64,000 bases of DNA from Thereva unica (GCA_949987705.1 OX465282.1:61377922-61441921); one strand, 5' to 3'; shown: positions 1-9,708, counted from the stretch's first letter. Notes: generated from the sequence alone by a model not told the origin. A program made the numbers and translations.

Positions 1-206
1 GCGTTCGTAAAGAAGGTTCCCAAGTCAAGCGTGCGTAAAGAAGTTTCACTTCAAAAAAAAAATTTTTTTGTTTGCCAAGAGCATACGTACGTAATACGTC
101 TCGTTCGAATATATTATTAACGCGTCTTCGTCGAGTCTAAGGTTTCTCAAGTGACGATAGGATTTGTTTTAGTTCCACTGAACAAATGGCAGTGATGTTT
201 TATATA

Positions 207-448
207 CAGTCGGGGGCAGAATTGAGAGGACAAACGAAAAAACTTCAGAACAATATAATAAAACTTCTTTTATTTTTAGTAATATTAATTTTACAAAATA
301 ATTGTTTACATAGTATGAAAACCCAAAGTATATGTAATGAAATAATACAAAAAGGCCACCACTTCTTCGTCTTTAACGGTAAAAAAAATCAAATGTTTAT
401 TTCAACTCAAAATTTTTAAAAGAGACAAAATTAAGAGGACATGCGAAA
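207..448. repeat. Left terminal inverted repeat of the Tc1 element
   Basis: It matches the reverse complement of 1709-1950 with only scattered differences. It ends at GAGGACATGCGAAA, the same motif that opens the inner side of the right repeat. A second AGAGGACA-like motif occurs at both the outer and inner edge of each repeat, as in Tc1 elements with paired transposase sites (the IR/DR arrangement); that reading is inference. Confidence 0.93.
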
Positions 449-456
449 TCTGTAAA

Positions 457-1470
457 CTAATACTTTGTATGCCCCCCCTTTGCTTTAATGACAGCACTTA
501 ACCTACGTTTAATACTTTTTACTAATATTTTTAATTTTACGACATTAAATTCTTGCCATATTTTATACAGCTCTTGAAGAAAAATTTCTTTGTTTTTTCT
601 TTGTTCTCTTTTTATTTTTTGTTCCATAAAACCCCAAAGATTTTCTATGGGGTTCAGATCAGGGCTTTGAGGCGGCCAATCTAATACAGTTATTTTATTA
701 ACTTTGAAAAATTCCTTGGTTTTGTTAGCAGTGTGCTTGGGATCATTATCTTGTTGGAATATAAATTTTGATCCCAAACCCATCTTTTCATAAGACTCTT
801 CAAGATTTTCATTCAGAATTTGAATGTAGGATTCCGCTGTCATTCTTCCTATTATTGGCACCAAATTTCCTACTCCAGAATAGGAAAAACATCCCCACAC
901 CATTATGGATCCGCCCCCGTGTGCTACTGTAGGACAAAGAAATTTTTCTTCAAAAGCTGTGTTTGGTGTCCTCCAAACTCTTTGCCTTTTCCTATTGCCG
1001 AAGAGCTCAAACTTGCTCTCATCACTCCAAATTACCCGTTTCCAAAATGATAGTGGTTTTTGAATATATTTTTTTGCAAAGTTCAATCGCTTCAATTTGT
1101 TTACCTTACTCAATAAAGGTTTCTTTCGTTGCGCACGGCTGTGTAAGTTGTTTTCTGATAACCTCCGGCTAATTGTCCTCTTTGAAACGGCTAATTCTAG
1201 ATCTTCAATAATTTGCTGTCGAGTAATAGTTGGTTGTTTTCTTGCTTGTCGAACTATTAAGTATTCTTCTCTTTTAGTTGTACTCTTTTTTCTTCCACGC
1301 CCTGGTAAATTCTTCAAAGTTCCCGCGGTTTGAAGTTTTTTACAAATTTTCTCCACAGCTGTCTTTGAGACGTTATATTTTGCTGCTATTGCCCGATATG
1401 TTTCTCCTTCTTCTCTACTTTTTACAATTAATTCGCGAACTTGGATATTTATTTCTCTTCTTGGAGGCAT
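457..1470 (-). CDS. Tc1 family DD34E transposase
   Basis: A 337-residue protein, the usual size for Tc1 transposases, cutting and joining DNA at the flanking inverted repeats. Residues 5-110 hold two helix-turn-helix (paired-like) DNA-binding units separated by a GRPR-like hook (LPGRGRKK, about residues 55-62). The catalytic domain shows D150 in WSDESKF, D241 in FQQDNDPKHT and E276 in SPDLNPIENLW. The 34 residues between D241 and E276 give the DD34E signature of Tc1. A glycine-rich box (HGGGSIMVWG) lies at about 184-193. The start MPPRREINIQ is close to the inner edge of the right repeat. There are no stops or frameshifts. Confidence 0.95.
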   Translation of the reverse strand: MPPRREINIQVRELIVKSREEGETYRAIAAKYNVSKTAVEKICKKLQTAGTLKNLPGRGRKKSTTKREEYLIVRQARKQPTITRQQIIEDLELAVSKRTISRRLSENNLHSRAQRKKPLLSKVNKLKRLNFAKKYIQKPLSFWKRVIWSDESKFELFGNRKRQRVWRTPNTAFEEKFLCPTVAHGGGSIMVWGCFSYSGVGNLVPIIGRMTAESYIQILNENLEESYEKMGLGSKFIFQQDNDPKHTANKTKEFFKVNKITVLDWPPQSPDLNPIENLWGFMEQKIKREQRKNKEIFLQELYKIWQEFNVVKLKILVKSIKRRLSAVIKAKGGHTKY

Positions 1471-1708
1471 TTTTGCGATCTAAATTCTTTCAAAAATATA
1501 GCAAATTATCTTCATTTCAAAGTTTTATTAATTACATTACCTAGACTCTTGTGCACGGAACCACCTAATCAAATAACTACTAAACGCAAGAGCAAAACCT
1601 ACCATTACTTCTCAAAAAAGAAAAAAAAAACTATTCAATAACCGTTATCTTGCTAAACTCAAGAGCAAAACTAGCATTACTCTTCAAAAAACAATTCAAT
1701 TACCCTTA

Positions 1709-1950
1709 TTTCGCATGTCCTCTTAATTTTGTCTCTTTTAAAAATTTCGAGTTGAAATAAACATTTGATTTTTTTTACCGTTAAAGACGAAGAAGTGGTG
1801 GCCTTTTTGCATTATTTCATTACATACACTTTGGGTTTTCATACTATGTACACAATTATTTTGTAAAATTAATATTACTAAAAATAAAAGAAGTTTTATT
1901 ACATTGTTCGGAAGTTTTTTCGTTTGTCCTCTCAATTCTGCCCCCGACTG
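1709..1950. repeat. Right terminal inverted repeat of the Tc1 element
   Basis: Reverse complement of 207-448, ending CCCCCGACTG directly before the TA duplication at 1951-1952. Confidence 0.93.
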
Positions 1951-1952
1951 TA

Positions 1953-2196
1953 TATAGTTTTCTTCGCTAAATTAACGTAAATTTTTTTCTCCTCTAAATT
2001 AACATAAATGATTAACAGTGCATCTTTTCCCTTTTTACTATTATTGCAATTCTCTCCTTTTGGAAGTAGTTAATTCTCGTTATCTCGTAAAGAAATTTTT
2101 TTTTCCAAAATTCGTACGAGAAGTAGAAAATATCCCTCGTTTTATTCGGCGCTCCCCTCGCAGTGTAAAACACGAAGGAAAAAACCAACCGTTCCC
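1953..2196. other. Leader of element A upstream of gag
   Basis: About 240 bases with no ORF of note, holding two related CTAAATTAACATAAA-type segments. It continues the sequence interrupted by the Tc1 insertion and leads into the gag start codon at 2197. No primer binding site resembling those of the other elements is seen here. Confidence 0.5.
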
Positions 2197-3321
2197 ATGG
2201 CTCAACAGGATGATGCTGGTCCCTCCGGGGACGACAACACACCTGTTAGAGTCTCTATATCCGATATTCGGGAAATGATTCCCGAATTCTCAGGTGATAA
2301 AAATGATGTGAACCGGTTTATTTCGTGTTGTGAAGCTGTCTTTGATATGGCCTACGACAAAAGAGACAGGACGCTCTTCTTCAATGTCCTAAAGACTAAG
2401 GTGCGAGGTTCCGTCTACGATATTATAGAATACGGAGGCATCACCACCTGGGATGACTTTAGGCTCCAATTATTAAAACGCTATAAACTTTCTAGGTCTT
2501 CTGTAAGAGAAGACTTACGAAAAGTTAAACAAGGGCCCAAAGAAAGCGTCACCGATTACTCGCAGCGAGTAATGCGGCTATTTGGCGAATTAAACAAGGC
2601 TACACAAGTTGCCATTCCCGATCAGCGGGCCAGAGCAGAGCTGGTCAGAGAAAATGAGAGGGAGGCCATTATAGCCTTCGAAAATGGGCTCAGGAGCGAG
2701 AGGCTACAAACCCTTGCGCAAGCACGAGACGCAGAGGATTTGACCTCTTTGATAGATTATATAATAGAACGAGCTTCTCGTATTGAAGATAAATTTCAAA
2801 GGGACACTAATTTAGAGGGGACCACAAAACAAATTCCGCAGTGCGAGGTGTGCCGGAAAAGGGGACACACTAAGGAAACTTGCTATCGCAATAAGGCCAT
2901 ACCAAGCTTCAGCAATACTGCTGTTAAGAAGGAAGTGCGACGATTGTTCTGCACATACTGTAATAGGCCAAATCACGACATCAGCGAGTGTCGAACTCGA
3001 CGCTCCGACCGCAACCGGGAAATGCCATCCATTAATAGGAGATTCACAGGCCCTGAACAACGGGATGCAGGCACGCAAGGCGGACGATGGGAAAACAACA
3101 TTCGACAAGTTAGACGCCTCGAACGGACGAGCCCCGTTAGACGTCAAGACGATCGGTCCCCAGCTGGAAATTTCAACCCAGACACCCGACCAGATTTCAG
3201 ACAGGTACGTGTCCTTAATCATAATGAGTATGATTCGGGAAACGAGGATACGCGAGAAGGAATGACCGGCGTTCCAGCTCGCCACTTCGAAGTTCAAGCC
3301 GAAGTGCGACCGCACAACTAA
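2197..3321 (+). CDS. gag: Gag polyprotein of element A, with two CCHC zinc knuckles
   Basis: A 374-residue structural protein. The N-terminal half has a retrotransposon capsid-like region (ISDIREMIPEFSG from about residue 21, then the W-DDFRLQLLKRY helix near 85-97). Two CX2CX4HX4C knuckles follow, C216-C229 and C252-C265, which bind nucleic acid in the nucleocapsid. The C-terminal part is arginine-rich and probably also binds RNA. The ATG at 2197 lies in the context CCCATGGCT and the frame is open throughout. The protease frame starts just downstream at about 3330 in another frame, which suggests frameshifted expression of pol. Gag proteins of elements C, F and J here show no such knuckles, so A belongs to a different lineage. 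Confidence 0.9.
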   Translation: MAQQDDAGPSGDDNTPVRVSISDIREMIPEFSGDKNDVNRFISCCEAVFDMAYDKRDRTLFFNVLKTKVRGSVYDIIEYGGITTWDDFRLQLLKRYKLSRSSVREDLRKVKQGPKESVTDYSQRVMRLFGELNKATQVAIPDQRARAELVRENEREAIIAFENGLRSERLQTLAQARDAEDLTSLIDYIIERASRIEDKFQRDTNLEGTTKQIPQCEVCRKRGHTKETCYRNKAIPSFSNTAVKKEVRRLFCTYCNRPNHDISECRTRRSDRNREMPSINRRFTGPEQRDAGTQGGRWENNIRQVRRLERTSPVRRQDDRSPAGNFNPDTRPDFRQVRVLNHNEYDSGNEDTREGMTGVPARHFEVQAEVRPHN

Positions 3322-3329
3322 AGGTCACT

Positions 3330-4397
3330 GTGGAAGTACCTATCACCATCACGAAACGTGGAGTCACAACTACTCTCCCCTTTTCTATAGCAAAGGAGAG
3401 GGAGTCTTCCTTTTTCGTCGATATGGGGTCCGAGGTTAGTCTATTTAAGCTTACATCCACTTCCGAAGATTGCTTGGTTGACGTTAGTCAGAGGTGCACG
3501 ATCACCACCATTCTCGACGAAAGCGCCAATTCTGAAGGACTATCTTATGGAAGTCTGGAAATGGGCAGTAGTAGCCACGGCCTAGATATCGTCCATCCCT
3601 TCCATATAGTAAGGGGTAGGGATATCCTATCGACGGACGGGTTATTAGGGCATGATTTCATAGATGAGTATAACTGTGATATCATGTATTCGAGAAGTGT
3701 TATGGTAATCCACATACCCGTTGACAGCGCTCGCAGACAATTATTTCTTTCCACAATAAGCAACAACCTACAATCGAAACAAAATCGAAATCTACAAGAA
3801 AGCGAATACAGACCAAATGGCGAAGAAGATAAGCCCCCCATAAAAGCTCCCTTAGTCCATAAAAAAGTCCCAATAGCGGCAACCTATACGAAACCACTCT
3901 CGGAGCCAGCTGAAGCGAACAGCGTCCGAGATAGTAAAATTAATAAAATACCCCCGGGAGGCAAAGTGACCCAACGGGAAGACCTCAATGAAGGAATATT
4001 AAATAATAATATTAACAAAGTTAATAAAATTAATGGATATTTTCCCACCAGCGTAACGTCAAGCGACTGCGTGGAAGACAATCGACTAAAAGGAAAATCG
4101 AGCAATGACTCAATCACAATAAATAAATATGGGAACACGGCTTACGGGAACACAGACGAGATAAAGCTAATCAAAGAGGAGGTGATAGACACCCATTCCC
4201 AATTACAGGTTGCGAATCAACAACAAGAGGGGAACATCGGTAAAACATCGGGTTCCTATATTACTCAAGAAACAAAACAAACAATTTCGGACATCCCCGA
4301 AAGGCTTATAATTCCAGCAAGATCTGAAATGATCTTGGAACTCCCCGCCGAGGGAAATATGACACGAGTTTGTGCCAAACGGGTAGGAATAGGGTAA
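3330..4397 (+). CDS. pol: Pol fragment of element A: aspartic protease and linker only
   Basis: A 355-residue ORF following gag in a shifted frame. FFVDMGSEVSLFKL at about residues 28-41 is the active-site strand of a retroviral-type protease, but it reads D-M-G instead of the usual D-T/S-G, which would probably weaken or abolish activity. LLGHDFIDEYN at about 104-114 is the second conserved protease loop. The remainder is a lysine- and asparagine-rich linker ending with the IIPARSEMILELP motif that normally leads into reverse transcriptase. The frame then stops and no reverse transcriptase, RNase H or integrase follows. I read it as an internally deleted pol. Confidence 0.8.
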   Translation: MEVPITITKRGVTTTLPFSIAKERESSFFVDMGSEVSLFKLTSTSEDCLVDVSQRCTITTILDESANSEGLSYGSLEMGSSSHGLDIVHPFHIVRGRDILSTDGLLGHDFIDEYNCDIMYSRSVMVIHIPVDSARRQLFLSTISNNLQSKQNRNLQESEYRPNGEEDKPPIKAPLVHKKVPIAATYTKPLSEPAEANSVRDSKINKIPPGGKVTQREDLNEGILNNNINKVNKINGYFPTSVTSSDCVEDNRLKGKSSNDSITINKYGNTAYGNTDEIKLIKEEVIDTHSQLQVANQQQEGNIGKTSGSYITQETKQTISDIPERLIIPARSEMILELPAEGNMTRVCAKRVGIG

Positions 4398-4622
4398 TTC
4401 ATAATAACAATTTAAAACTGTTCATAGAGGACACAGAACTCTAAGAACCTAATTTAGGAAACAATAGAATAAATAAAAAAAAAAGGGGGGGATATAATAA
4501 TAAAAACTTAGCTACCATTAACAATTTATTTAAATTATATAATATAAAAAAAAAAAATAAACACAAAACTCTATAGTTGGGGCTGCTCCACCGCACTTCC
4601 CAGAGCTACAGGAGAAAACGGC
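4398..4622. other. Junction where pol is deleted, before env
   Basis: An AT-rich stretch with poly-A runs and a GGGGGG run at about 4485-4490, lying exactly where about 3 kb of reverse transcriptase and integrase would be expected. A CTTCCCAG/AGCTACAG sequence at about 4597-4611 could be a splice acceptor for env, because errantivirus env is made from spliced RNA. Confidence 0.5.
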
Positions 4623-6383
4623 GTGACAATCACCCAGTTGCGGTCCAACCCCGGCATATACTTCGAAAACATAGGGAAGACAAATCTTTATAGTAATGAA
4701 TGGCAGGTGATCTTATATTATGACTTAACTAGTTTTAAGTACGAATTAGTGAAACTATTAGAGTATGAGAAAAAAATCGAATCATTGTGTGAAAAGTATG
4801 CCCACGAGGCAATTACCTTCGTGTGCACGGCTATAACCCAACAGTTTACCAACATAATGACGCACATCAAGGAAAAGGTGAAACTCCTCGAAGTGGAGCA
4901 CTCTCGCCGCAGACGAGGGTTGTTTAACGCGATAGGTACGCTTAGTAAAACTCTATTTGGCACACTAAACGAAGACGATGCCACCAAGTATAATGAGCAA
5001 ATAGAATCAGTAAGAGGAGACCAAAAGGAACTATTAAATTTAATAAAAAACCAAACATTAATATTGGAAACCACTGCCAATATATTTAATAAGAGTCGCT
5101 TCCTAATTAAGGAGCAATTTAGTATCATAGACAACAAATTCTCTAAACTAGGTAATAGCGTGAACGCACTCCAAGCCGACGTAGTAGCGGCAAATGCGGG
5201 ACTCGAGTTAGAATCCCTTATCGCGTTAACTACTTTAATTACTATACGCTACCAAATAACACTGAACGCCCTATTAGATCTCGTCCCCGACGTCAGACAC
5301 GGAAAGCCTCACCCATCAATCATAACTCCACGACAAGTGAACCAGGTTTTAACTGAAATCCAAAAACAGATACCTAATTCTTTAACATTACCGATAGTCA
5401 GGAACAAGAATAGCGAATTGCAAATCTACAGGTTGAGTCATACTAGAACGGCTATCGTGAACAACAAAATTATATTCGAACTCAGGATACCGTTACCGTT
5501 CAGCGAAAGCTATCAGCTGTACAAAGTAGTTCCTATACCCACGTACCACCAGAACGAGTATGTATACATACAACCCTCGTTGGAGTACCTAGTGGTCGAT
5601 TATAATAGGGAACATTATTATACCCTGAATAAATTAGATCTAGCCAATTGTTTTACCGAAAACCTGGAAGAATATCTTTGTAGGATCATTCATCCAATTT
5701 TCAACGTTCACTCAGAGAATAACCTCTGCGAGATAGACCTCCTAAAGCATGACCCAGAAATCCCGAAATCCTGTAACATTAAATCGGTACCTAAAACAAA
5801 CTACTGGATACAGTTAAATCAACCAAATAAGTGGCTGTTTGTGATTGATAAACCAACGACGATAGACGCGGTCTGCAGCGACAAGATCACTCCTTGCCCC
5901 CTAAACGGAAGCGGCATCTTAGAAATCGAACCTAATTGTTACCTTAGGAGCAAAGAGCTCATTATTAAAGCTCACAATGTACAAACGTCATCCCTTAACA
6001 ATTACTATTTGCCTACCATAAACCTTTCCGAGACATTAAGTCGTAACCCCAAAATTAGTGCCGAAACTACCCCAGGGGTACCGAAGAGTCTGCTAATAAA
6101 ATATAATAGCGACAACGAGCTCAACGAACTAAGCAGACGAATTCGTCAACAAAAGGAAAACGAGAACCTAAAGCTTGGGAGTAGCAGAATTCATACTATC
6201 CATCATTACACAATGACCTATGTCCTTCTCCTACTAATAATCATAATCTTTGTCCCTATACTAAGGAAAAAATGCACTTCTAGACTCAGCCGGAACAAGT
6301 CGGTCACAATCAACCCGACGGCACAACCTGAATCAAACGCGGAGGCACAATCTGAAAGACCTTTAGTGCTAACCGTACGATAA
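4623..6383 (+). CDS. env: Env glycoprotein of element A (baculovirus F-like fusion protein), full-length open frame
   Basis: A 586-residue ORF. RRRR at residues 95-98 is a furin-type site, followed by GLFNAIGTLSKTLFGTLNED, which matches the fusion-peptide region shared by errantivirus Env and baculovirus F proteins. A coiled-coil-rich region follows (about 120-185), then a cysteine-containing ectodomain, a hydrophobic membrane segment at about 530-547 (YVLLLLIIIIFVPIL) and a basic cytoplasmic tail. The first codon is GTG and the frame is open further upstream, so the true N-terminus and signal peptide are probably supplied by a spliced leader exon. No stop or frameshift is seen, in contrast to the damaged env genes of B, C, F and J. 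It is an old insect retroviral-type gene; function in this genome is unknown. Confidence 0.88.
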   Translation: MTITQLRSNPGIYFENIGKTNLYSNEWQVILYYDLTSFKYELVKLLEYEKKIESLCEKYAHEAITFVCTAITQQFTNIMTHIKEKVKLLEVEHSRRRRGLFNAIGTLSKTLFGTLNEDDATKYNEQIESVRGDQKELLNLIKNQTLILETTANIFNKSRFLIKEQFSIIDNKFSKLGNSVNALQADVVAANAGLELESLIALTTLITIRYQITLNALLDLVPDVRHGKPHPSIITPRQVNQVLTEIQKQIPNSLTLPIVRNKNSELQIYRLSHTRTAIVNNKIIFELRIPLPFSESYQLYKVVPIPTYHQNEYVYIQPSLEYLVVDYNREHYYTLNKLDLANCFTENLEEYLCRIIHPIFNVHSENNLCEIDLLKHDPEIPKSCNIKSVPKTNYWIQLNQPNKWLFVIDKPTTIDAVCSDKITPCPLNGSGILEIEPNCYLRSKELIIKAHNVQTSSLNNYYLPTINLSETLSRNPKISAETTPGVPKSLLIKYNSDNELNELSRRIRQQKENENLKLGSSRIHTIHHYTMTYVLLLLIIIIFVPILRKKCTSRLSRNKSVTINPTAQPESNAEAQSERPLVLTVR

Positions 6384-6748
6384 AGGAGACCTTATGCTCG
6401 ACGTCGAAAGAATTAGAGTAACCTATGTTTTTTTTTATTTTTAAAATTTAAGGAAGAACAACTTAATGTTCTTATATATATATATATAGGGATAAGTATA
6501 AACCATAATGAAGTAAAACAATAAGTTAGAGAAAATCCTCTTTATACCAAAATTAGTTAAAATATTAATGAATATATAAATAAATATTAATAATTTTAAT
6601 TACAATTACACATATGTTTATATAGTAACACTAATTAAATAAACAAAAGGGAATTAAAATTGTAACACCCTCTGGTAGGCCCCAGATCACAGACCAACCG
6701 AAAGTTTTACTCTTTAAATCCCAAAACTTTCTTTTCTAAGGGGGAAGG
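6384..6748. other. 3' untranslated region and polypurine tract of element A
   Basis: AT-rich, no gene. It contains a short (TA)n run near 6473-6486 and ends with a purine tract AAGGGGGAAGG (6738-6748) immediately before the TGTAACG start of the 3' LTR, the normal site for plus-strand priming. Confidence 0.7.
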
Positions 6749-7440
6749 TGTAACGAGCGGCGCCTCCGCCCGTTACCTTTTACTCAACCTTCATATTCCC
6801 AAGGTCATTCCAACTCAAGAGACCAATTCTGGAAACTCGATATGAGTTTCCGCCACATGCATTATTATTTCCTTTACTCAACATTTCCAAGGGCATTTCA
6901 ACTCATTCCTTTAACTTCCATTTGGCATTTTAAAAGAAACCAATTCTGGAAACTCGATATGAGTTTCCGCCACATGCATGCCATAACCGATTTTTTAAGT
7001 ACATTCTAAAAATCCTAAAATACACGCTTTAACAGGAAATTCATTCTGGAAACTCAATATGAGTTTCCGCCAAGCCCAATAATCCCACAAAATAATATTA
7101 GACGCATGCAAAAACGATTTCCGTCGATCATCGGTAACGATGACACAGGTCAACACTTTCCACATGTTGACCTCGAGTAAATTTGCTTCGCGCACACTCT
7201 TCCCCTCTTGAAACACCACGAATACTCGATCACTCGCATGATCAAAGATTCTCACCTGCTTTAAAAAAGCTTTCCTCGCGTTTACCTTCCACCAACAGAA
7301 CCCCGAGGTGGGGGAGCGATTGGTTAATTGGTTTTGGAGGCCTACGAGGGTGACCGGCCGGGTGATACACAATCAATCGGTATCAGTTGGTGAGCGAGTA
7401 ACAGTCAGTCGATACCTGAAGACTGGCTGGAGATATTGAC
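6749..7440 (+). repeat. 3' LTR of element A (downstream end uncertain)
   Basis: Begins TGTAACGAGCGG right after the purine tract. The 5' LTR lies outside the window, so the length cannot be set by comparison. It carries three copies of a 21-bp palindrome, described separately. Confidence 0.6.
6831..7068. repeat. Three copies of a 21-bp palindrome in the LTR of element A
   Basis: GGAAACTC-GATAT-GAGTTTCC occurs at 6831-6851 and 6948-6968, and with one base changed (CAATAT) at 7048-7068. Stems of 8 bp are perfect in all three. Each is embedded in a longer repeat (AATTCTGGAAACTCGATATG then AGTTTCCGCC; the first two copies continue into ACATGCAT). Repeated dyads in U3 often bind regulators or form hairpins; which protein would bind is unknown. 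Confidence 0.85.
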
Positions 7441-7442
7441 CC

Positions 7443-7934
7443 AGTAAATAGCAACTCAAAAAAAAAAAGATAAATCAAAGTTAAAAGAGTGAAATTAATT
7501 AATTGTTAAGAAAGAAAACATATTAAAGTGAATTAAAAAAAGATAAGATTATTTTGTCTAAATATGTGAGTAAATAGCAACTCAAAAAAGATAAATCAAA
7601 GTTAAAAGAGTGAAATTAATTGTTAAGAAAGAAAACATATTAAAGTGAATTAAAAAAAGATAAGATTATTTTGTCTAAATATGTGAGTAAATAGCAACTC
7701 AAAAAAGATAAATCAAAGTTAAAAGAGTGAAATTAATTAATTGTTAAGAAAGAAAAATATATTAAAGTGAATTTAAAAAAAGATAATATTACTTTGTCTA
7801 AACATGTAAGTAAATAGCAACTCAAAAAAGATAAATCAAAGTTAAAAGAGTGAAATTAATTAATTGTTAAGAAAGAAAAATATAATAAAGTGAATTTAAT
7901 AGTTTGCAAAAATGTATTACTTTGTTTAAACGTA
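7443..7934. repeat. Tandem repeat, four copies of about 121 bp
   Basis: Units begin AGTAAATAGCAACTCAAAAA at 7443, 7569, 7686 and 7809, with a degraded fifth start at 7935 (AGTGAATAGTAACTG). Spacings are 126, 117, 123 and 126 bp, differing mainly in A-run lengths and in a duplicated TTAA. No coding potential. Confidence 0.93.
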
Positions 7935-8168
7935 AGTGAATAGTAACTGTAGCAAAATAAGTTTAAATTCGAAAATAAAAGACGTAACAAAAACCAAGAG
8001 TTCGTTTTGATAGTACTTTCAAAAAGGGGCAGGTGAACTTCTCGCCAATGCGAAAGCACTCCTTCGTCCCTGTCGTGTGTTAAAAAGGAATACACAAAAA
8101 GAAACCCACGACAAACAGCTTTCTCCCCCCCAGCTTTAAGCTTTCGATCGGATGCGTCTGATCTATAA

Positions 8169-8323
8169 AGGCCCCCATACACGGTCAAATTGGCTGTACA
8201 ACCAGATTTTCATCAAACCTATAAGCGCAATGTATTTTGATCGGCCGACCGGCCCACAATCGATAGTTTTGGTTGTACAACCGCACTTCGCTGTACAACC
8301 AATTGGACCGTGTATGGGGGCCT
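8169..8323. mobile_element. 155-bp miniature inverted-repeat element, TAA target duplication
   Basis: Ends are AGGCCCCCATACACGGTC and its reverse complement GACCGTGTATGGGGGCCT, with further imperfect pairing inward (TTGGCTGTACAACC against GGTTGTACAACC and similar). TAA lies on both sides (8166-8168 and 8324-8326). A 3-bp TAA/TTA duplication fits a PIF/Harbinger-type non-autonomous element; no protein is encoded. Confidence 0.85.
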
Positions 8324-8326
8324 TAA

Positions 8327-9397
8327 AGTTCACAGCAGCAGCACGAACTTGGCTTTTAAAGTTTCACATTCCGTCCAAGTAAGCAAGTTCTCATCGTAAC
8401 ACATTTCAATCAGACAGGCATTGGCCGTCGCAGAGTAGAGGCAGGCATTTTGACCGTCTCATTTTAATAAAATAATTTTTTTTTTTTTCAGGAATTAGAT
8501 AGGTAATTTACCGTCTAACATCAAACACTTTGGCAGGCATTAGTCGCCAAGTTAGGGCTTTAGATAACCGATTGGTTTCACCGTCGGTTCGGGGGTTAGT
8601 TTATAGTAAGAATTAATTGGTTTGGGTATTGGTAATAGGTATTAGATCTATACCAAAAATAGGGAAATAATTCATATATCCCTACGTGTTTTAAACAGGG
8701 AATTTCAAAGGTTTTACGTACTTTGAAAGTCCTTGTCGCATTTTCATAACAAAAATATAATTATACAAAAATTAAAACTAAATAGGGATTTTTGAAGGTG
8801 AGGATATACCTCAAACATCCCAAAGTAGTTTACATGTATATTGAAGGCTCCAAATACAGGTGAATGTGAAATTACCTTTGAGTGGAACCAAAAACCAGAC
8901 AAAAGCTCGCAGAAGGTTCTTTTATGCATTTAAGTGGTTAATAAGACCAAAATTAATATTTTATTGATTTCACTAAGCAATAGTGGCCAAGTTTAAGCTC
9001 AAAGAGCACTTTTTGCAAGAAGCAAGTATTGCACGGCACTTATTGCGGTGATTGAACGCCAAGTGATTGAGCGGCGTATATTTCAAGGGAAATCTTCCCA
9101 AAGGTTTAGAGTACCTCCGAGCTTTGTCTATTATAAAATCTTTGGACAAATAATAATTATTATCTAATTACAGATATCCCGGAATTATCCGGATTTGTTT
9201 TAAGATAATTTTAAATTGACCTTCAGTCAAATAAATAAAACAAATTTGCATTTACATTTTTTAAAGTATTTAGTTAAAACTAGAATTTAAATAGATTTAA
9301 TTAGCTTTTATAATATTTAGAAGAAATTATATTTGAATTTTAAACCACTCCTGCGTTTTTATCAGAGACCTATCCTTTTACAGCATTTTTTAGAGAT
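8327..9397. other. Unassigned AT-rich stretch, no gene seen
   Basis: No ORF with recognisable content on either strand. GGCAGGCATT-like words recur around 8414-8550 without forming a clean repeat. Confidence 0.5.
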
Positions 9398-9448
9398 TTG
9401 AAAATAATATTTAAAAATTTTATTATTTTCGGCGTCTCGCGCCGAAAC

Positions 9449-9661
9449 ATGGACTCTGGTTTCTTAAGAAGCCGCGCGTCATTTAGAGTGAATAACTACA
9501 ACCTGAGAGGTGAACCTCTCTTGCACATTAATTCCTCTAACACCAATTATGGCATGTTCGAACCCGTTAATCGCATGCTTATAAATACTAACAACAATAG
9601 GAGTGTGTTTAGCTTGCTAACTAGTGAAGTTGTCCTTAAAAAGACCCTTCTCAATGTGGCG
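9449..9661 (+). CDS. Possible 5' coding exon ending in a splice donor, function unknown
   Basis: A frame beginning at the ATG in CGAAACATGGAC (9449) encodes MDSGFLRSRASF followed by an asparagine-rich stretch; an upstream ATG at 9398 is in the same frame. About 71 residues later the sequence reads GGC/GTGAGT, a good splice donor, and the frame ends there. I do not recognise the protein. It could be a host exon or the gag-proximal exon of the decayed env element just downstream. No second exon was identified, and the frame may be chance. Confidence 0.25.
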
Positions 9662-9708
9662 TGAGTCTCTGCGTGCCCCACTCCCCTTTTTAGTTTTGCA
9701 TGCTTCTC

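Larger units (their letters stand above)
207..1950 (-). mobile_element. Complete Tc1/mariner-type transposon, 1744 bp, TA target duplication
   Basis: The ends are perfect inverted copies beginning CAGTCGGGGGCAG, each directly flanked by TA (205-206 and 1951-1952), the target duplication of the Tc1/mariner superfamily. The inverted repeats are about 242 bp, long for this group, and the one gene inside is an uninterrupted transposase on the minus strand. Everything needed for mobility appears present, so it may be a recent and possibly active insertion in the leader of element A. Confidence 0.95.
1..7440 (+). mobile_element. Element A: env-bearing gypsy-like LTR retrotransposon, 5' end outside window, pol mostly deleted
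   Basis: Gag with two zinc knuckles, a protease domain, a large env ORF, a purine-rich tract and a TGTAAC-type LTR start follow one another on the plus strand, which is the order of an env-containing Ty3/gypsy element. Reverse transcriptase, RNase H and integrase are missing between protease and env. The 5' LTR and primer binding site are not visible: bases 1-204 look like leader or LTR sequence but do not match the 3' LTR by eye. The downstream end of the 3' LTR is uncertain, so 7440 is only where a tandem array takes over. A Tc1 element interrupts the leader. The TGT LTR start sets it apart from the AGTTA-type elements C, F and J. Confidence 0.75.

Noticed and set aside
186..419. 77-residue ORF and its mirror at 1738-1935
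   Set aside because: Both lie in the inverted repeats of the Tc1 element and mirror each other; no protein expected.
8152..8382. 76-residue ORF containing ARTWLLKFHIPSK
   Set aside because: It is almost wholly inside the 155-bp miniature element and its flanks.
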